DNA of 64,000 bases from Saccharothrix longispora (GCF_030852425.1 NZ_NSDM01000003.1:547876-611875); one strand, 5' to 3'. Numbered from the stretch's first letter, positions 51,417 to 61,300 are shown. Notes: generated from the letters alone by a model not told the origin. A program made the numbers and translations.

Positions 51417-51952
51417 GCCGCGCCGCCCTCCCCGGCCTGCCCAGCAGGCACCCGCTGGGCGCGGCGCTGCCCGCCCTGTACGCGGCGGACGACCTGGCGC
51501 AGCGGTTCACCGCCGGGCTGGACACCGTGCTGGCGCCCGTCCTGTCCACCCTGGACAACCTGGCCGCGTACTTCGACCCGGACCTCGCGCCCGACGACTT
51601 CCTGGCGTGGCTGTCGTCGTGGCTGGCGGCCGACCTCGACCCGGCGTGGCCGGAGGGGCTGCGCCGGGAGGTGGTGGCCCGGGCCGTCGAGCTGCACCGG
51701 CTGCGCGGCACCGCGCGCGGCCTGGTCACCCGGCTGGAGCTGTGCCTGGGGGTGCGCGCCGAGGTGCACGACGGGGCGGGCGCGGTGTGGTCGCCGGACC
51801 CGGACGGCGAGCTGCCGCCGTCCGCGGGCGCGGTCGTGGTGCGGGTGCGGCCGGGCCGGTCCGGCCCGGTGGACCGGGCGGAGGTGGAGGCGCTGGTCGA
51901 CGCGGTGCGGCCGGTGCACGTGACGTGCGTGGTGGAGGTGGGCGATGACTGA
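51413..51952 (+). CDS. Tail protein I-like baseplate protein
   Basis: The 179-residue protein matches phage tail protein I: LGAALPALYAADDLAQRFTA, FDPDLAPDDFLAWLSSWLA and ELHRLRGTARGLVTRLELCLG. It pairs with the J protein in the wedge. GTG at 51413 overlaps the J stop. The usual following tail-fibre genes are absent. Confidence 0.9.
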   Translation: MSRAALPGLPSRHPLGAALPALYAADDLAQRFTAGLDTVLAPVLSTLDNLAAYFDPDLAPDDFLAWLSSWLAADLDPAWPEGLRREVVARAVELHRLRGTARGLVTRLELCLGVRAEVHDGAGAVWSPDPDGELPPSAGAVVVRVRPGRSGPVDRAEVEALVDAVRPVHVTCVVEVGDD

Positions 51953-52847
51953 GGCGCCGGGGATCGGGACCAGGCACTGCCCCCAGTGCGGCGCGCCGGT
52001 GCCGGACGGGGACGACTTCTGCGGCAACTGCGGCACCTACCTGGGCTGGGTGGAGGAACCGGAGCCGGGGGCGTCACCCCTGGCGCCCACCCTGGAACCG
52101 GTGCCGCCCGGCCGGCCCGTGCTCCGGCGACCGCTGCCGACCGCCTCCGCGCGGGACGCCGTGGTCGGGCCGCCGTGCCCGGCGTGCGGCACGGCCAACC
52201 CTCCGGACCGCCGGTTCTGCCGGCGCTGCGCGGCGGCGCTGCGGACCACCGCGCGCGAGGCCGCCGGGCCCCGCCGGCCCCGGCGGCGGTGGGGCGGCGA
52301 CACGTCCCGCCTGCTGCGCCGGCTCGCCGCGCTGCTCGCGGTCGCCGCGCTGGTGGTGGCCGCGGTGCTGCTCGAACCGTGGATCACGCGGTGGCTGGAC
52401 GACCTGCGCGACAGGACGGCGACGCCGGTGGCCGTCGCGCCGAGCACCGCGAAGGCCACCGCGGAGGTGCCGGGCCACCCGGCGTCGGACGCCGTCGACG
52501 GCCTGTCGAACCGCTACTGGGGCGCGCCCGCCGTGGGCGACGCCGTGGAGTTCGCGTTCGCCTCGCCGTTCCGGCTGCTGTCGGTCGTCGTGCACACCGG
52601 GGCGGGCGTGCAGCCGGAGGCGTTCGCCGGGCAGGGCCGGGCCACGGCGGTGGACGCCGTGGTCACCTCGGTCGACGGCACGCACCGCACGGTGCCGCTG
52701 TCGCTGGGCGACCGGTCCGGGCCGCAGCGCACCGACACGGCGATCAGCGACGTGGTGCGGGTGCAGCTGGTGGTGAAGCAGGCCGCCGGGCTCCCGCCGG
52801 GCGGGCACGTGGCGCTGGGCGAGGTGGAGTTCTTCCGCCGCCCGTGA
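51945..52847 (+). CDS. Double zinc-ribbon, transmembrane, discoidin/NADase-type glycan-binding protein
   Basis: The 300-residue protein has two zinc ribbons (CPQCGAPVPDGDDFCGNCG; CPACGTANPPDRRFCRRC), a transmembrane helix (about residues 123-145), and an external beta-sandwich (HPASDAVDGLSNRYWG, LLSVVVHTGAG, LVVKQAAGLPP) of the discoidin-like type seen in NADase-type glycan-binding domains. Its start lies inside the baseplate gene, so it is made with the particle. It is a good candidate to tether the baseplate to the membrane; that is inference. Confidence 0.8.
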   Translation: MTEAPGIGTRHCPQCGAPVPDGDDFCGNCGTYLGWVEEPEPGASPLAPTLEPVPPGRPVLRRPLPTASARDAVVGPPCPACGTANPPDRRFCRRCAAALRTTAREAAGPRRPRRRWGGDTSRLLRRLAALLAVAALVVAAVLLEPWITRWLDDLRDRTATPVAVAPSTAKATAEVPGHPASDAVDGLSNRYWGAPAVGDAVEFAFASPFRLLSVVVHTGAGVQPEAFAGQGRATAVDAVVTSVDGTHRTVPLSLGDRSGPQRTDTAISDVVRVQLVVKQAAGLPPGGHVALGEVEFFRRP

Positions 52848-52867
52848 GACCTACGAGAGGAGCGGAC

Positions 52868-54004
52868 GTGGACGTCGTCGTGGTCACCGGCTCGGCCGGG
52901 TTGGTCGGCGGTGAGGCCGTGCGGGTGCTGGCCGACCGGTTCGACCTGGTCGTCGGGATCGACAACATGATGAGGAGGGACTTCCTGGGCGCGGCGGCGG
53001 TGGGCGCGGCGGTCGAGGCGCCGCCGAACCACCGGCACCACGCGGTGGACGTGCGCGACCTGGAGGCGCTGGGCGCGGTGCTGCGCGAGTACGGCTCGGA
53101 CGTGCGACTGGTCGTGCACGCGGCCGGTCAGCCCAGCGCGGAGTGGGCCGCCGACGCGCCGCTGGTCGACTTCGAGGTGAACGCCCTGGGCACGGTGACC
53201 GCGCTGGAGGCCGTGCGGCGGTGGTGCCCGGAGGCGGTGGTGGTCGTCGTGTCCAGCCGCCGGGTGTACGGCGCGGCGCCGGACGCGTTGCCGCTGGTGG
53301 AGACCGCGACCCGCTGGGAGGTCGACCCGGCGCACCCGTACCACGAGCACGGCGTCGACGAGTCGCTGCGGCTGGACCGCGTCGACCGCACGTTCCTCGG
53401 GGTGTCGAAGCTCGCCGCCGACCTGGCCGCGCAGGAGTACGGCAGGCGGCTGGGCATGGCCGTCGGGGTGTTCCGGTGCGGCAGCCTGGCGGGCGCCCGG
53501 CACGCGGGCGTCGAACTGGACGGGTTCCTGTCCCACCTGGTGCGCAGCGCGGTGCGCGGTGCGGCGTTCCGGGTCATCGGGCACGGCGGCAAGCAGGTGC
53601 GGGACGTGCTGGACGCGCGGGACCTGGTGGAGATGTTCTGGCAGTTCTACCTGTCGCCGCGGCCCGGCGAGGTCTACCACGCGGGCGGCGGGCGGGAGCG
53701 CGGCGCGTCCGTGCTGGAGTTCATCGCGCGGTACGAGTACCTGACCGGGCGGGAGGTGCGGTTCGACTACGCGCCCGACCACCGGTTCGCCGACGTCCGG
53801 TGGTGGCTCACCGACACCCGCAAGTTCCGCCGCGACTACCCGGACTGGCGCCCCGTGCACGACCCGTCGGACGTGCTGCTGTCGCTGCACCGCCACTGGA
53901 GCGGCACCGCCCTTGACCTGGGCGGGTCCGGCGGTGTTGAGTTCGTCCACCACGGCTCTCCACGGCTCTCGGGAGACGCCGCCGCGCGTGAAGAATCCTT
54001 GTAG
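52868..54004 (+). CDS. NAD-dependent epimerase/dehydratase (CDP-paratose 2-epimerase-like)
   Basis: The 378-residue protein has the NAD motif VTGSAGLVGG, VVSSRRVYG, and the region KLAADLAAQEYGRRLGMAVG with GGKQVRDVLDARDLV typical of CDP-paratose/tyvelose epimerases. At the extended-SDR YxxxK site it reads LGVSK, so the usual Tyr is missing. It lies 20 bases after the zinc-ribbon gene and seems to belong to the CIS transcript, which is unusual. It may modify a surface glycan, or have lost catalysis. Confidence 0.75.
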   Translation: MDVVVVTGSAGLVGGEAVRVLADRFDLVVGIDNMMRRDFLGAAAVGAAVEAPPNHRHHAVDVRDLEALGAVLREYGSDVRLVVHAAGQPSAEWAADAPLVDFEVNALGTVTALEAVRRWCPEAVVVVVSSRRVYGAAPDALPLVETATRWEVDPAHPYHEHGVDESLRLDRVDRTFLGVSKLAADLAAQEYGRRLGMAVGVFRCGSLAGARHAGVELDGFLSHLVRSAVRGAAFRVIGHGGKQVRDVLDARDLVEMFWQFYLSPRPGEVYHAGGGRERGASVLEFIARYEYLTGREVRFDYAPDHRFADVRWWLTDTRKFRRDYPDWRPVHDPSDVLLSLHRHWSGTALDLGGSGGVEFVHHGSPRLSGDAAAREESL

Positions 54005-54074
54005 ACGCGGTTGAGAGCGCGTGAAGCCGCCCCCTCCAGACTCGGATCGCAAGGCGAGACTGCGGGAGGCAGCG

Positions 54075-54695
54075 GTGGAGCGAGTCCGGGTCGCCGTCCA
54101 GGCGACGGATCACCTGAGCATGACCGGTTTGACGACCTACCTCGCGTCGAGGCCGGAGGTCGAGGTCCTGGGCAGCGCGCAGCACGCGCGGGCCGAGGTG
54201 GCGGTGGTGGCCGCGCCCCGGCTCACCGCGGAGATCGCGTCCCGGTTGCGGCGCGCGGCGGCCCAGGTGGGCGCGCCGGTCGTGCTCATCGTGGACGAGG
54301 TGGGCGAGACCGACGTGCTCGCCGCCGTGGAGTGCCGGGTGGTGGCGGTGCTCCAGCGGGCCTCGGTGACCGACGAGGTGGTGCTGGGCAACGTGCTGGC
54401 GGCGGCGACCGGGGGCGGCTCGATGCCGCCGGCGATGGTCGCCGAGCTGATGCGGCACGTGGAGCGCCTCCAGCGGCAGGTGGTGGCGCCCGAGGGCGGG
54501 CCGAACCAGCTGACCTCGCGGGAGGCCGACGTGCTGCGGCTGATGGCCGACGGGCTGGACACCGCCGAGATCGCCGGCCGGCTGTGCTACTCGGAACGCA
54601 CGATCAAGAACGTGTTCTACGGGATCACGACCAGGTTGAACCTGCGCAACAGGCCGCACGCGGTGGCCTACGCCCTCCGGAAGGGGATGATCTGA
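54075..54695 (+). CDS. LuxR-family regulator, right flank of the CIS core
   Basis: The 206-residue protein is a relative of that at 32087-32710: ERVRVAVQATDHLSMTGLTT at the start and LTSREADVLRLMADG with SERTIKNVFYGITTRL at the end. Its receiver-like domain has VAVVAAPRL where a phosphoacceptor Asp would be, so it is not controlled by phosphorylation in the normal way. I use GTG 54075, five bases after GGGAGG; an in-frame GTG at 54021 is less likely. Confidence 0.82.
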   Translation: MERVRVAVQATDHLSMTGLTTYLASRPEVEVLGSAQHARAEVAVVAAPRLTAEIASRLRRAAAQVGAPVVLIVDEVGETDVLAAVECRVVAVLQRASVTDEVVLGNVLAAATGGGSMPPAMVAELMRHVERLQRQVVAPEGGPNQLTSREADVLRLMADGLDTAEIAGRLCYSERTIKNVFYGITTRLNLRNRPHAVAYALRKGMI

Positions 54696-54696
54696 C

Positions 54697-54876
54697 GTGG
54701 AGGAGTCGACCGAGCGCACCGGGGCCGCGCTCCGGCACGTGGTGGACCTGGCGCTGCGGGGCATGAGGTCCCGCGGCGTGCGCACGCCGCACCCGGCGCG
54801 GCCGGCGCAGTGGGTGATGACCGCCGACGGGGTCATCGACGGCCCGCGCGACGAGGAACCGACGGCCGGCCGCTGA
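54697..54876 (+). CDS. Small basic protein after the LuxR gene (59 aa)
   Basis: GTG at 54697 is one base past the LuxR stop, with AAGGGGATG upstream. The product starts with EESTERTGAALRHVVDLALR, has a basic middle (MRSRGVRTPHPARPAQWVM) and an acidic end. No family is recognised. Tight spacing supports co-translation with the regulator. Confidence 0.5.
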   Translation: MEESTERTGAALRHVVDLALRGMRSRGVRTPHPARPAQWVMTADGVIDGPRDEEPTAGR

Positions 54877-54905
54877 CCGGGCCGCCGGGTCCTCCCGCTC
54901 CCGGT

Positions 54906-57900
54906 TCAGCGGGGCACCGCGACCCCGTCCGTCGCCCGGCGGACGTCCCACTCCGCGCCGAACCCGCGGTAGAGGGCGACCGCCTCGGCCAGCGCGTCCC
55001 CCGCCTCCGCGCCGCGACCTGCGCGCGCCAGCAGGACGGCGCGGTCCTCCAGGGTCTGCGCCAGCTCGAACGCCCGGCCGACCGACCGGTAGTGCCGCAC
55101 CACCGGCGCCAGCGCGTCGGGGTCCTCCGCCAGCACGCCCCGGCACCGCTGCGCCGCCGCGGCCGCGCGGGCCGCCAGCGCCTCGCGCTCCGCCTCGGCC
55201 TCGCACGCCCTCGCCGCCGCCACGGCCGTGGACCGGTCGCCGGCCGCCAGCGCCAGCCGCACCAGCTCGGGCAACCACTGGTGCCGCAGCATCATGTCCG
55301 CGTACCGGGTGTCGAGGATCGCCCCGAGCACCGACACCGCGCCGGCCGCGTCGCCCTCCCGCGCCGCCGCCATCGCCTGCGCCGCCACCAGGAAGTCGCA
55401 GTTCTCCCGGTACGCCTCGGTGACCAGCGGCAGCGTCAGGCCCTGCGCCAGGTGCCCGGACAGCCGCTCGCCGTCGTCGCGGTGCGCGGCGATCAGCGCC
55501 GCCACGCCGTGCAGCAGCACCGGCCCGCCCTCCCGCAGGCCGTAGCCGGTGAACCCCGGGTCGCCCAGCACGCCGTCCAGCCGGGCCACCGCCTCGTCCC
55601 ACCCGCCGAGCCAGTAGTGGTGCACGGCCGCCGCCAGGTGCAGCCCGGCCACCGGCGTGGTGCGCCCGGCCACCTCGAACGCCAGCTCCAGGTTCCGCCC
55701 GGCCTCGTCGAGCCGGTCCAGGCACTGGAGGGTGAAGATCCGGTTGTCCAGCAGCAGCAGGCGCAGGTCGGTGAGGCTCACGTCGGTGCCGACGACGTCC
55801 AGCGCCCGGTCCAGGTGGGCCACCGCGCGCGGGTAGTCCCGGCGCACCGCCTCCACCTGCCACAGCACCTCCAGCGCCTGCGCGATCGCGGACGGGTCCG
55901 CCGCCCGCTCCCCCGCCTCGACGGCCTCCCGCGCGCTGACCTCCGCGTCGGCCGACTCGCCCGTGCCGGCCCGCTGCACCAGCGCCAGCAGCGACAGCAG
56001 CCGGGCCCGCCAGCGGTCCGACAGCACCGGGTCGGCCAGCGCCTCCCGCGACGCGGCCACCGCGTCCTCGGCCCGCCCGCCCCGGTACGGCATGTAGGCG
56101 AGCATCCACCGCACCTCGGCCACCCGGTCGGGCTCGCGCAGGCACGGCAGCGCGCGGCGGGCGTGCTCCTCGGCCTCGGCGTCCCGGTTGACGCGGAACA
56201 GCGCGCCCGCCAGGTGCGCCATCAGCGTCGCGTCCCGCTCGTCGCGCGCCACCGACGAGCGCAGGCACCGCCGGAGCAGTTCGACGGCCACCAGCGGCGC
56301 CCGGTAGACCAGGGCGGGCGCCTGCTCGACGAGCCAGTCCAGCGCCCACGCGCCGACCTCGCCCGCGGCGGCCAGCAGCTGCTCGGCGACGTGGTCGACC
56401 GCCGCGCCGGACGCGGCGAGCGCCTGCGCGGCCTGCTGGTGCAGCGCGGTGCGCAGGGCGGCGGGCGTGCCCTCGTACAACGCCTGCCGGATCAGCGGGT
56501 GCCGGAACGCCATGCGCGGCCCGCCGTCGCTGAGCACCCCGGCGGCCAGCGCCTCCTCCAGCCGGGCCGCCAGGTCGACCACCGGCGTGCCCAGCACCAC
56601 CGACAGGTCGCCGACGGCGAACTCGCCGCCCAGCAGCGCCGACCAGCGCAGCACCTCGCGCGTCGGGTCGGACAGGAAGTCGAGCCGGCCGGTCACGGCG
56701 GACACCAGCGACAGCGGGGCGCGGTCGAACGCGGTGTCGACGACCTCGGCGACGCCCGTGCCGACCGCCACGGCCTGCTCGCGCACCAGGGCGTCCGCGA
56801 CCTCCCGCACGTACAGGGGGTTGCCGCCGGCGCGGGCCGCGATCCGGCGCAGCCCCGGTCCGGGCACCGCGCCGACCAGGCGGCCCACCAGCCCGGCCAC
56901 GTCGTCGTCGGCGAGCGGGACCAGGTCGAGCACGGTGCCGTCGCACGACTCGGTGTCCCGGCGCAGCCGGGCGATCTCCGCCCGGTACGGCACGGGGCGG
57001 GCCACGCCGACCAGCAGCAGCGGCAGCCGCCGGGTGAACGCGGTGAGCCGGTGCCACACCCGGGCGCTCGCCTCGTCGGCCCACTGGAGGTCGTCGAGCG
57101 CGAACACCAGCGGGCCGTCCGCGCACAGCTGCTCCACCAGCGCCACCAGCCGGTCCACCGCCTCGAACACCGGGTCGGCGTCGCCGAAGAGGGAGCCCGC
57201 GGGCCGTTCCTGGCCGAGCGCGTGCGCGGTGGCCGACCGGCGCGGGTCCGCCGAGCGCGCCTCCACGGCGAGCGCGTCCAGGGCGAGCCGCAGCGGGAAC
57301 CTGGTGCCCAGCTCGTCGGCGACGGCGAGGGCGACCTGGTGCCCGGCGCGCCCGGCGCGGGCGAGCACGGCCCCGAGCAGCGCGGACTTCCCGATGCCCA
57401 TCTCGCCCTCGACCCACAGCACCCGGCCGTGACCGGCGGTGACGTCGTCCACGAGCCGCCCCACCGCGGCCAGCTCCGCGCGGCGGCCGACGAGCTCGGT
57501 GCCCGGTCCGGGGGTCGGGGCCGGGCGCGCGGGTGGCGCCCCGTCCCGGTCGCGGCCGGTGAGGATGCGCTCGTGCGCGGCGCGCAAGCGCTTGCCGGGC
57601 TCGACCTCCAGCTCGGTCACCAGCACGCGCCGCGCGTCCCGGAACACCTCCAGCGCCTCGGCGCTGCGGCCCGACCGGTGCAGGGCGAGCATCAGCAGTT
57701 CGCGGGCGCGTTCGCGCAGCGGTTCGTCGGCGACCAGCGACGCCAGCTCCGCCACCACCTCGGCGTGCCCGCCCGCCGCCAGCGCCGCCTCGGCGCGCAG
57801 CTCGCGGAGCACCGTGCGGGCCTCGGCGAGCCTGCGCCGCTGCGCCTCGGCGAACGGGCCGACCAGGCCGGCCAGCGGGTCGCCCCGCCACAGCTCCAGC

Positions 57901-58319
57901 GCCTCCTCCGCGGCCCGCCGCGCCGCCCCCGGGTCGCCGGCGGCCAGCCGCCGCCGGGTCGCGTCGGCCAGGGCCTCGAACCGCGCCACGTCCACGTCGG
58001 CGGGGTCCACCAGCAGCCGGTAACCGGAGCCGGCCGACACCAGCAGGCGCGACGGCGTGCCGCGCGGCCGGTCCGGTTCCAGGGCCTTGCGCAGCGCCGA
58101 CACGTAGGTGTGCACGCTGCCCTCGGCGGTGGCCGGCGCGTCCTCGCCCCACACGGCGGACACCAGCTCGTCCCGGGTGACCCCGCCGGCGCGCAGCGCG
58201 AGCACCGCGAACACCGCGCGCGGGCGCGACGAGCCCAGCGCCACCTCCCGGTCACCGACCCAGGCCCGCACCGCCCCCAGCAGCTCGACCCGCACCGCGC
58301 CCGTCATCCCGTCGACCAC
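54906..58319 (-). CDS. SARP/LAL regulator (SARP-BTAD-AAA-TPR)
   Basis: The 1,137-residue protein has a SARP winged-helix (VRVELLGAVRAWVGDREVAL; RDELVSAVWGED), a BTAD domain, an AAA domain with Walker A GEMGIGKS (305-312) and Walker B (LVFALDDLQWAD), and a long TPR-like C-terminus. Such regulators activate secondary-metabolite or developmental operons. GTG at 58319 follows GGGGGAGG. It lies 30 bases after the stop of another SARP gene and is co-directional with it, and it points toward the CIS locus. Confidence 0.88.
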   Translation of the reverse strand: MVDGMTGAVRVELLGAVRAWVGDREVALGSSRPRAVFAVLALRAGGVTRDELVSAVWGEDAPATAEGSVHTYVSALRKALEPDRPRGTPSRLLVSAGSGYRLLVDPADVDVARFEALADATRRRLAAGDPGAARRAAEEALELWRGDPLAGLVGPFAEAQRRRLAEARTVLRELRAEAALAAGGHAEVVAELASLVADEPLRERARELLMLALHRSGRSAEALEVFRDARRVLVTELEVEPGKRLRAAHERILTGRDRDGAPPARPAPTPGPGTELVGRRAELAAVGRLVDDVTAGHGRVLWVEGEMGIGKSALLGAVLARAGRAGHQVALAVADELGTRFPLRLALDALAVEARSADPRRSATAHALGQERPAGSLFGDADPVFEAVDRLVALVEQLCADGPLVFALDDLQWADEASARVWHRLTAFTRRLPLLLVGVARPVPYRAEIARLRRDTESCDGTVLDLVPLADDDVAGLVGRLVGAVPGPGLRRIAARAGGNPLYVREVADALVREQAVAVGTGVAEVVDTAFDRAPLSLVSAVTGRLDFLSDPTREVLRWSALLGGEFAVGDLSVVLGTPVVDLAARLEEALAAGVLSDGGPRMAFRHPLIRQALYEGTPAALRTALHQQAAQALAASGAAVDHVAEQLLAAAGEVGAWALDWLVEQAPALVYRAPLVAVELLRRCLRSSVARDERDATLMAHLAGALFRVNRDAEAEEHARRALPCLREPDRVAEVRWMLAYMPYRGGRAEDAVAASREALADPVLSDRWRARLLSLLALVQRAGTGESADAEVSAREAVEAGERAADPSAIAQALEVLWQVEAVRRDYPRAVAHLDRALDVVGTDVSLTDLRLLLLDNRIFTLQCLDRLDEAGRNLELAFEVAGRTTPVAGLHLAAAVHHYWLGGWDEAVARLDGVLGDPGFTGYGLREGGPVLLHGVAALIAAHRDDGERLSGHLAQGLTLPLVTEAYRENCDFLVAAQAMAAAREGDAAGAVSVLGAILDTRYADMMLRHQWLPELVRLALAAGDRSTAVAAARACEAEAEREALAARAAAAAQRCRGVLAEDPDALAPVVRHYRSVGRAFELAQTLEDRAVLLARAGRGAEAGDALAEAVALYRGFGAEWDVRRATDGVAVPR

Positions 58320-58349
58320 CTCTGGTCCTCCCCCGTCGCGCCGCGCCGG

Positions 58350-61300
58350 TCACCCGGCCCACGTCGTCCCCTCGGCCGGTCCCGTTCCCGTCGTGGCCGC
58401 GCGCCACCGCGCGTCCGCGCGCCGCACGTCGTGCACCGCGCCCACGGCCCGGTAACCGCGCACCGCCTCGGCGAGTACCGACGCCGAGCCCGACAGCACG
58501 GCCGCGTCCTCCAGCGCCCCGGCCAGCTCCACCGGGCGGCCGACCGCGCGGAACCGGGCCGCCGCCTCCAGCACGGGCGCCGGGTCGCCCTCGACGAGCC
58601 CCCGGCACCACGCCAGCGCGGCGGCGGCCCGCGCGGGCTCGCGTTCCGCGGCGGCCTCCTCCTCCGCGACGGCCAGCGCGCGTGCCGCCGGCTCCCGCCG
58701 CCCGCGGTCGACCGCGAGCCGGGTGAGGAGCGGCAACCACTGGTGGCGCAGCACCATCCGCGCGGTGGTCGACAGCACCGGCTCCAGCACCGCGAGCGCC
58801 TCGTCCGGCCGGCCCGCGCGCTCCGCCAGCACCGCCCGCGCCGCCGGCAGGAAGTCGGCGTGCTCCCGGTCCGACGGCGTCACCAGCGGGTGCGCGGCGG
58901 CGGCGAGCAGGTGCGCCTCGGCGACGTCCACCCGGTCGCGCCGGGCCGCGACGAGCGCCGCCACCCCGTGCACCAGCAGGGCCGGGCCGTGCTCGCGCAG
59001 GCCGAACGACGTCCCGGCGTCGGACACCAGCGCCCGCGCGCCCTCCTCGGCCGCGGCGTCCCACCGGCCCGACCAGTAGTCCTGCACGGCGGTGGTGACC
59101 CGCACGTCGCGCGATGCCGTGCCGCCGACCGGTTCGCGCGCGGCGGCCAGCACCTCGTCCGCTTCGGCGAGCCGGTCGAGGTTCTGCAACGAGAACGCCT
59201 TGTTGTCCAGCAGGCCCAGGCGCAGCTCGGTGAAGTCCGGTCGACCTCCGATCACGGCCAGCGCCCGCTCGACGCGCGCCAGCGCGCCCGCGTGGTCGCG
59301 GCGCACCGAGTCGACCTGCCACAGCGCCTGGAGGGCGTGCGCGACGGCGAACTCGTCGCCCGCCTCCCCACCGCGCCGCACGGCCCGGTGGGCCACCTCC
59401 TCGGCCGCCGCCACGTCGTCGAGCCCTTCCCGCAGCACGGCCGCCAGCAACGCCTCCAGCCGCGCCCGCCACGCCGGCGGCACGGCCGGGTCGGCGGAGG
59501 CGGCGCGCAGCGCGTCCACCGCCTCGGCGGCGCGACCGCCGCGGTACCCGACGTGGGCGAGTATCCAGCGCATCTCGGCGGCCCGGTTCGGGTCGCGGGT
59601 GCGCGCCAGCACGTACCGGGCCTCGGCCTCGGGCCCGCGGCCGAGCCAGAACACCAGCCGGGCCAGCAGGGCCGCGAGCCGTTCCCGGTGCTCGGCGGCG
59701 AGCGCCGGTCCCCCCACGACGGCGCGCAGCAGGCGGACCGCGGTGTCCGGCGCGCGCCTGCCCAGCGCCGTGCCGCGGTCCACCAGCCAGTCCACCGCCC
59801 ACGGGTCCACCGCACCGGGCGCGGCGGCCAACTGCTCGACCACCAGCTCCACCGGGGCGCCCGCCGTGGCCAGCGCCTGCGCGACCCGGCGGTGCAGCGC
59901 GGTCCGCACCGCCGCCGGCGTGCCGTGGTAGAGCGCCTCGCGGATCACTGCGTGCCGGAACGCGAGCTTCGGGCCGGCGTCGTCCAGCAGGCCCGCGGCG
60001 GTCGCCTCCTCCACCGCGGCGATCAGCTCCGAGGACGGGCGGCCCAGCGCGGTCGCCGCGTCGCCCAGGGCGAACTCGGTGCCCAGCAGGGCCGCCGACC
60101 GCAGCACCTCCGTCGTGCCGGGCGACAGGAACGCCAACCGCCGCGCCACCGCCGAGACCAGCGAGCGCGGCGGGTCGTCGTCCAGCGGGGCCCCGGTCTC
60201 GGCGACGCCGTCGCGCACCTCGATCGCCTCGTCGCGCACCAGCGCCTCGACCATGTCCCTGGTGTAGAGGGGGTTGCCGCCCGCGCACTCCACGACCGGC
60301 CGCAGGCTCTCCCCCGGCACCGCGCCCACCAGGTTCGCCAGCAGCGCCGTGCCCGCCTCGGCGGACAGCGGCCTCAGCCGCACCACCTGGCCGCCGGACG
60401 CGACCACCGCCCGCCGCACCTGCTCGACGTCGGCCCGCCGGGGCACCGACCGCACCGCGGCGACCAGCAGCAGCGGCAACCGGTGCGCCACGCGCAGCAT
60501 CCGGTGCCACATCAGCACGCTGGCCTCGTCCGCCCACTGGAGGTCGTCCACCACGACGGCCAGCGGGGCCTCCGCGCACAGCTCGTTCACCAGCGCCAGC
60601 AGCCGGTCCACCACCACCGGCACCGGGTCGCCCACGGCGGGGGCGCGCAAGGCCCGAGCCAGCTCCGCCCGCCTCGGGTCGGGCGAGGTCTCCGCGACGC
60701 CCAGGGCCTGGAGCACCACCCGCAGCGGGGTGCGCGGCGCGACCTCGTCACCCGCGCCCCAGGCCACCCGGAAACCGGCGTCGGGGGCGCCCGCCAGGCC
60801 CGTCGCCAGCAGGGCCGACCTGCCGATCCCGGGCTCGCCCTCCACCCACACCGACCGCCCGCGTCCCCCGGCCGCGTCGGCCAGCGCGCGGCGCAGCACG
60901 CCCAACTCCAGGTCCCGCCCGACGAACACCCCCGCCGCGGGCATCGCGGGGTCCGGGTCGACGTGCCGGGGGGACCGGACCGGCGAGCCCGGATCCAGCA
61001 GGCCCCCGCCCGGCAGGCCCCCGCCCGGTAAGCCCGTGCCACCCGTAGTCCGGACCGCCGGACCCCGGATCGCCGGACCCCCGCCGACCGCGTCCGGACC
61101 GGGCGCGGGTAACGCGCCCCTCGCGCCGGCGCCCTCGTCGGCCAGCACCCGCTGGTGGGCCTCGCGCAGCGCCGCACCCGGCTCGATGCCCAACCGCTCC
61201 ACCAGCACGCGCCGGGCGTCCTGGAACGCCTCCAGCGCCTCCCCCGACCGGCCGCCGCGGTGCAGGGCGGTGATCAGCAGCGCCCGCAGCCCCTCGCGCA

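Noticed and set aside
36006..54004. A temperate phage or R-type tailocin
   Set aside because: No capsid, portal, terminase, integrase, holin or lysin genes; DUF4255, the AAA ATPase, DUF4157 and DUF6760 are CIS markers.
54810..61031. A 2,073-codon open frame on the plus strand opposite the two SARP genes
   Set aside because: It is the antisense of well-defined domains (Walker motifs, BTAD, TPR) on the minus strand; its translation is Arg/Gln/His-rich without domains.
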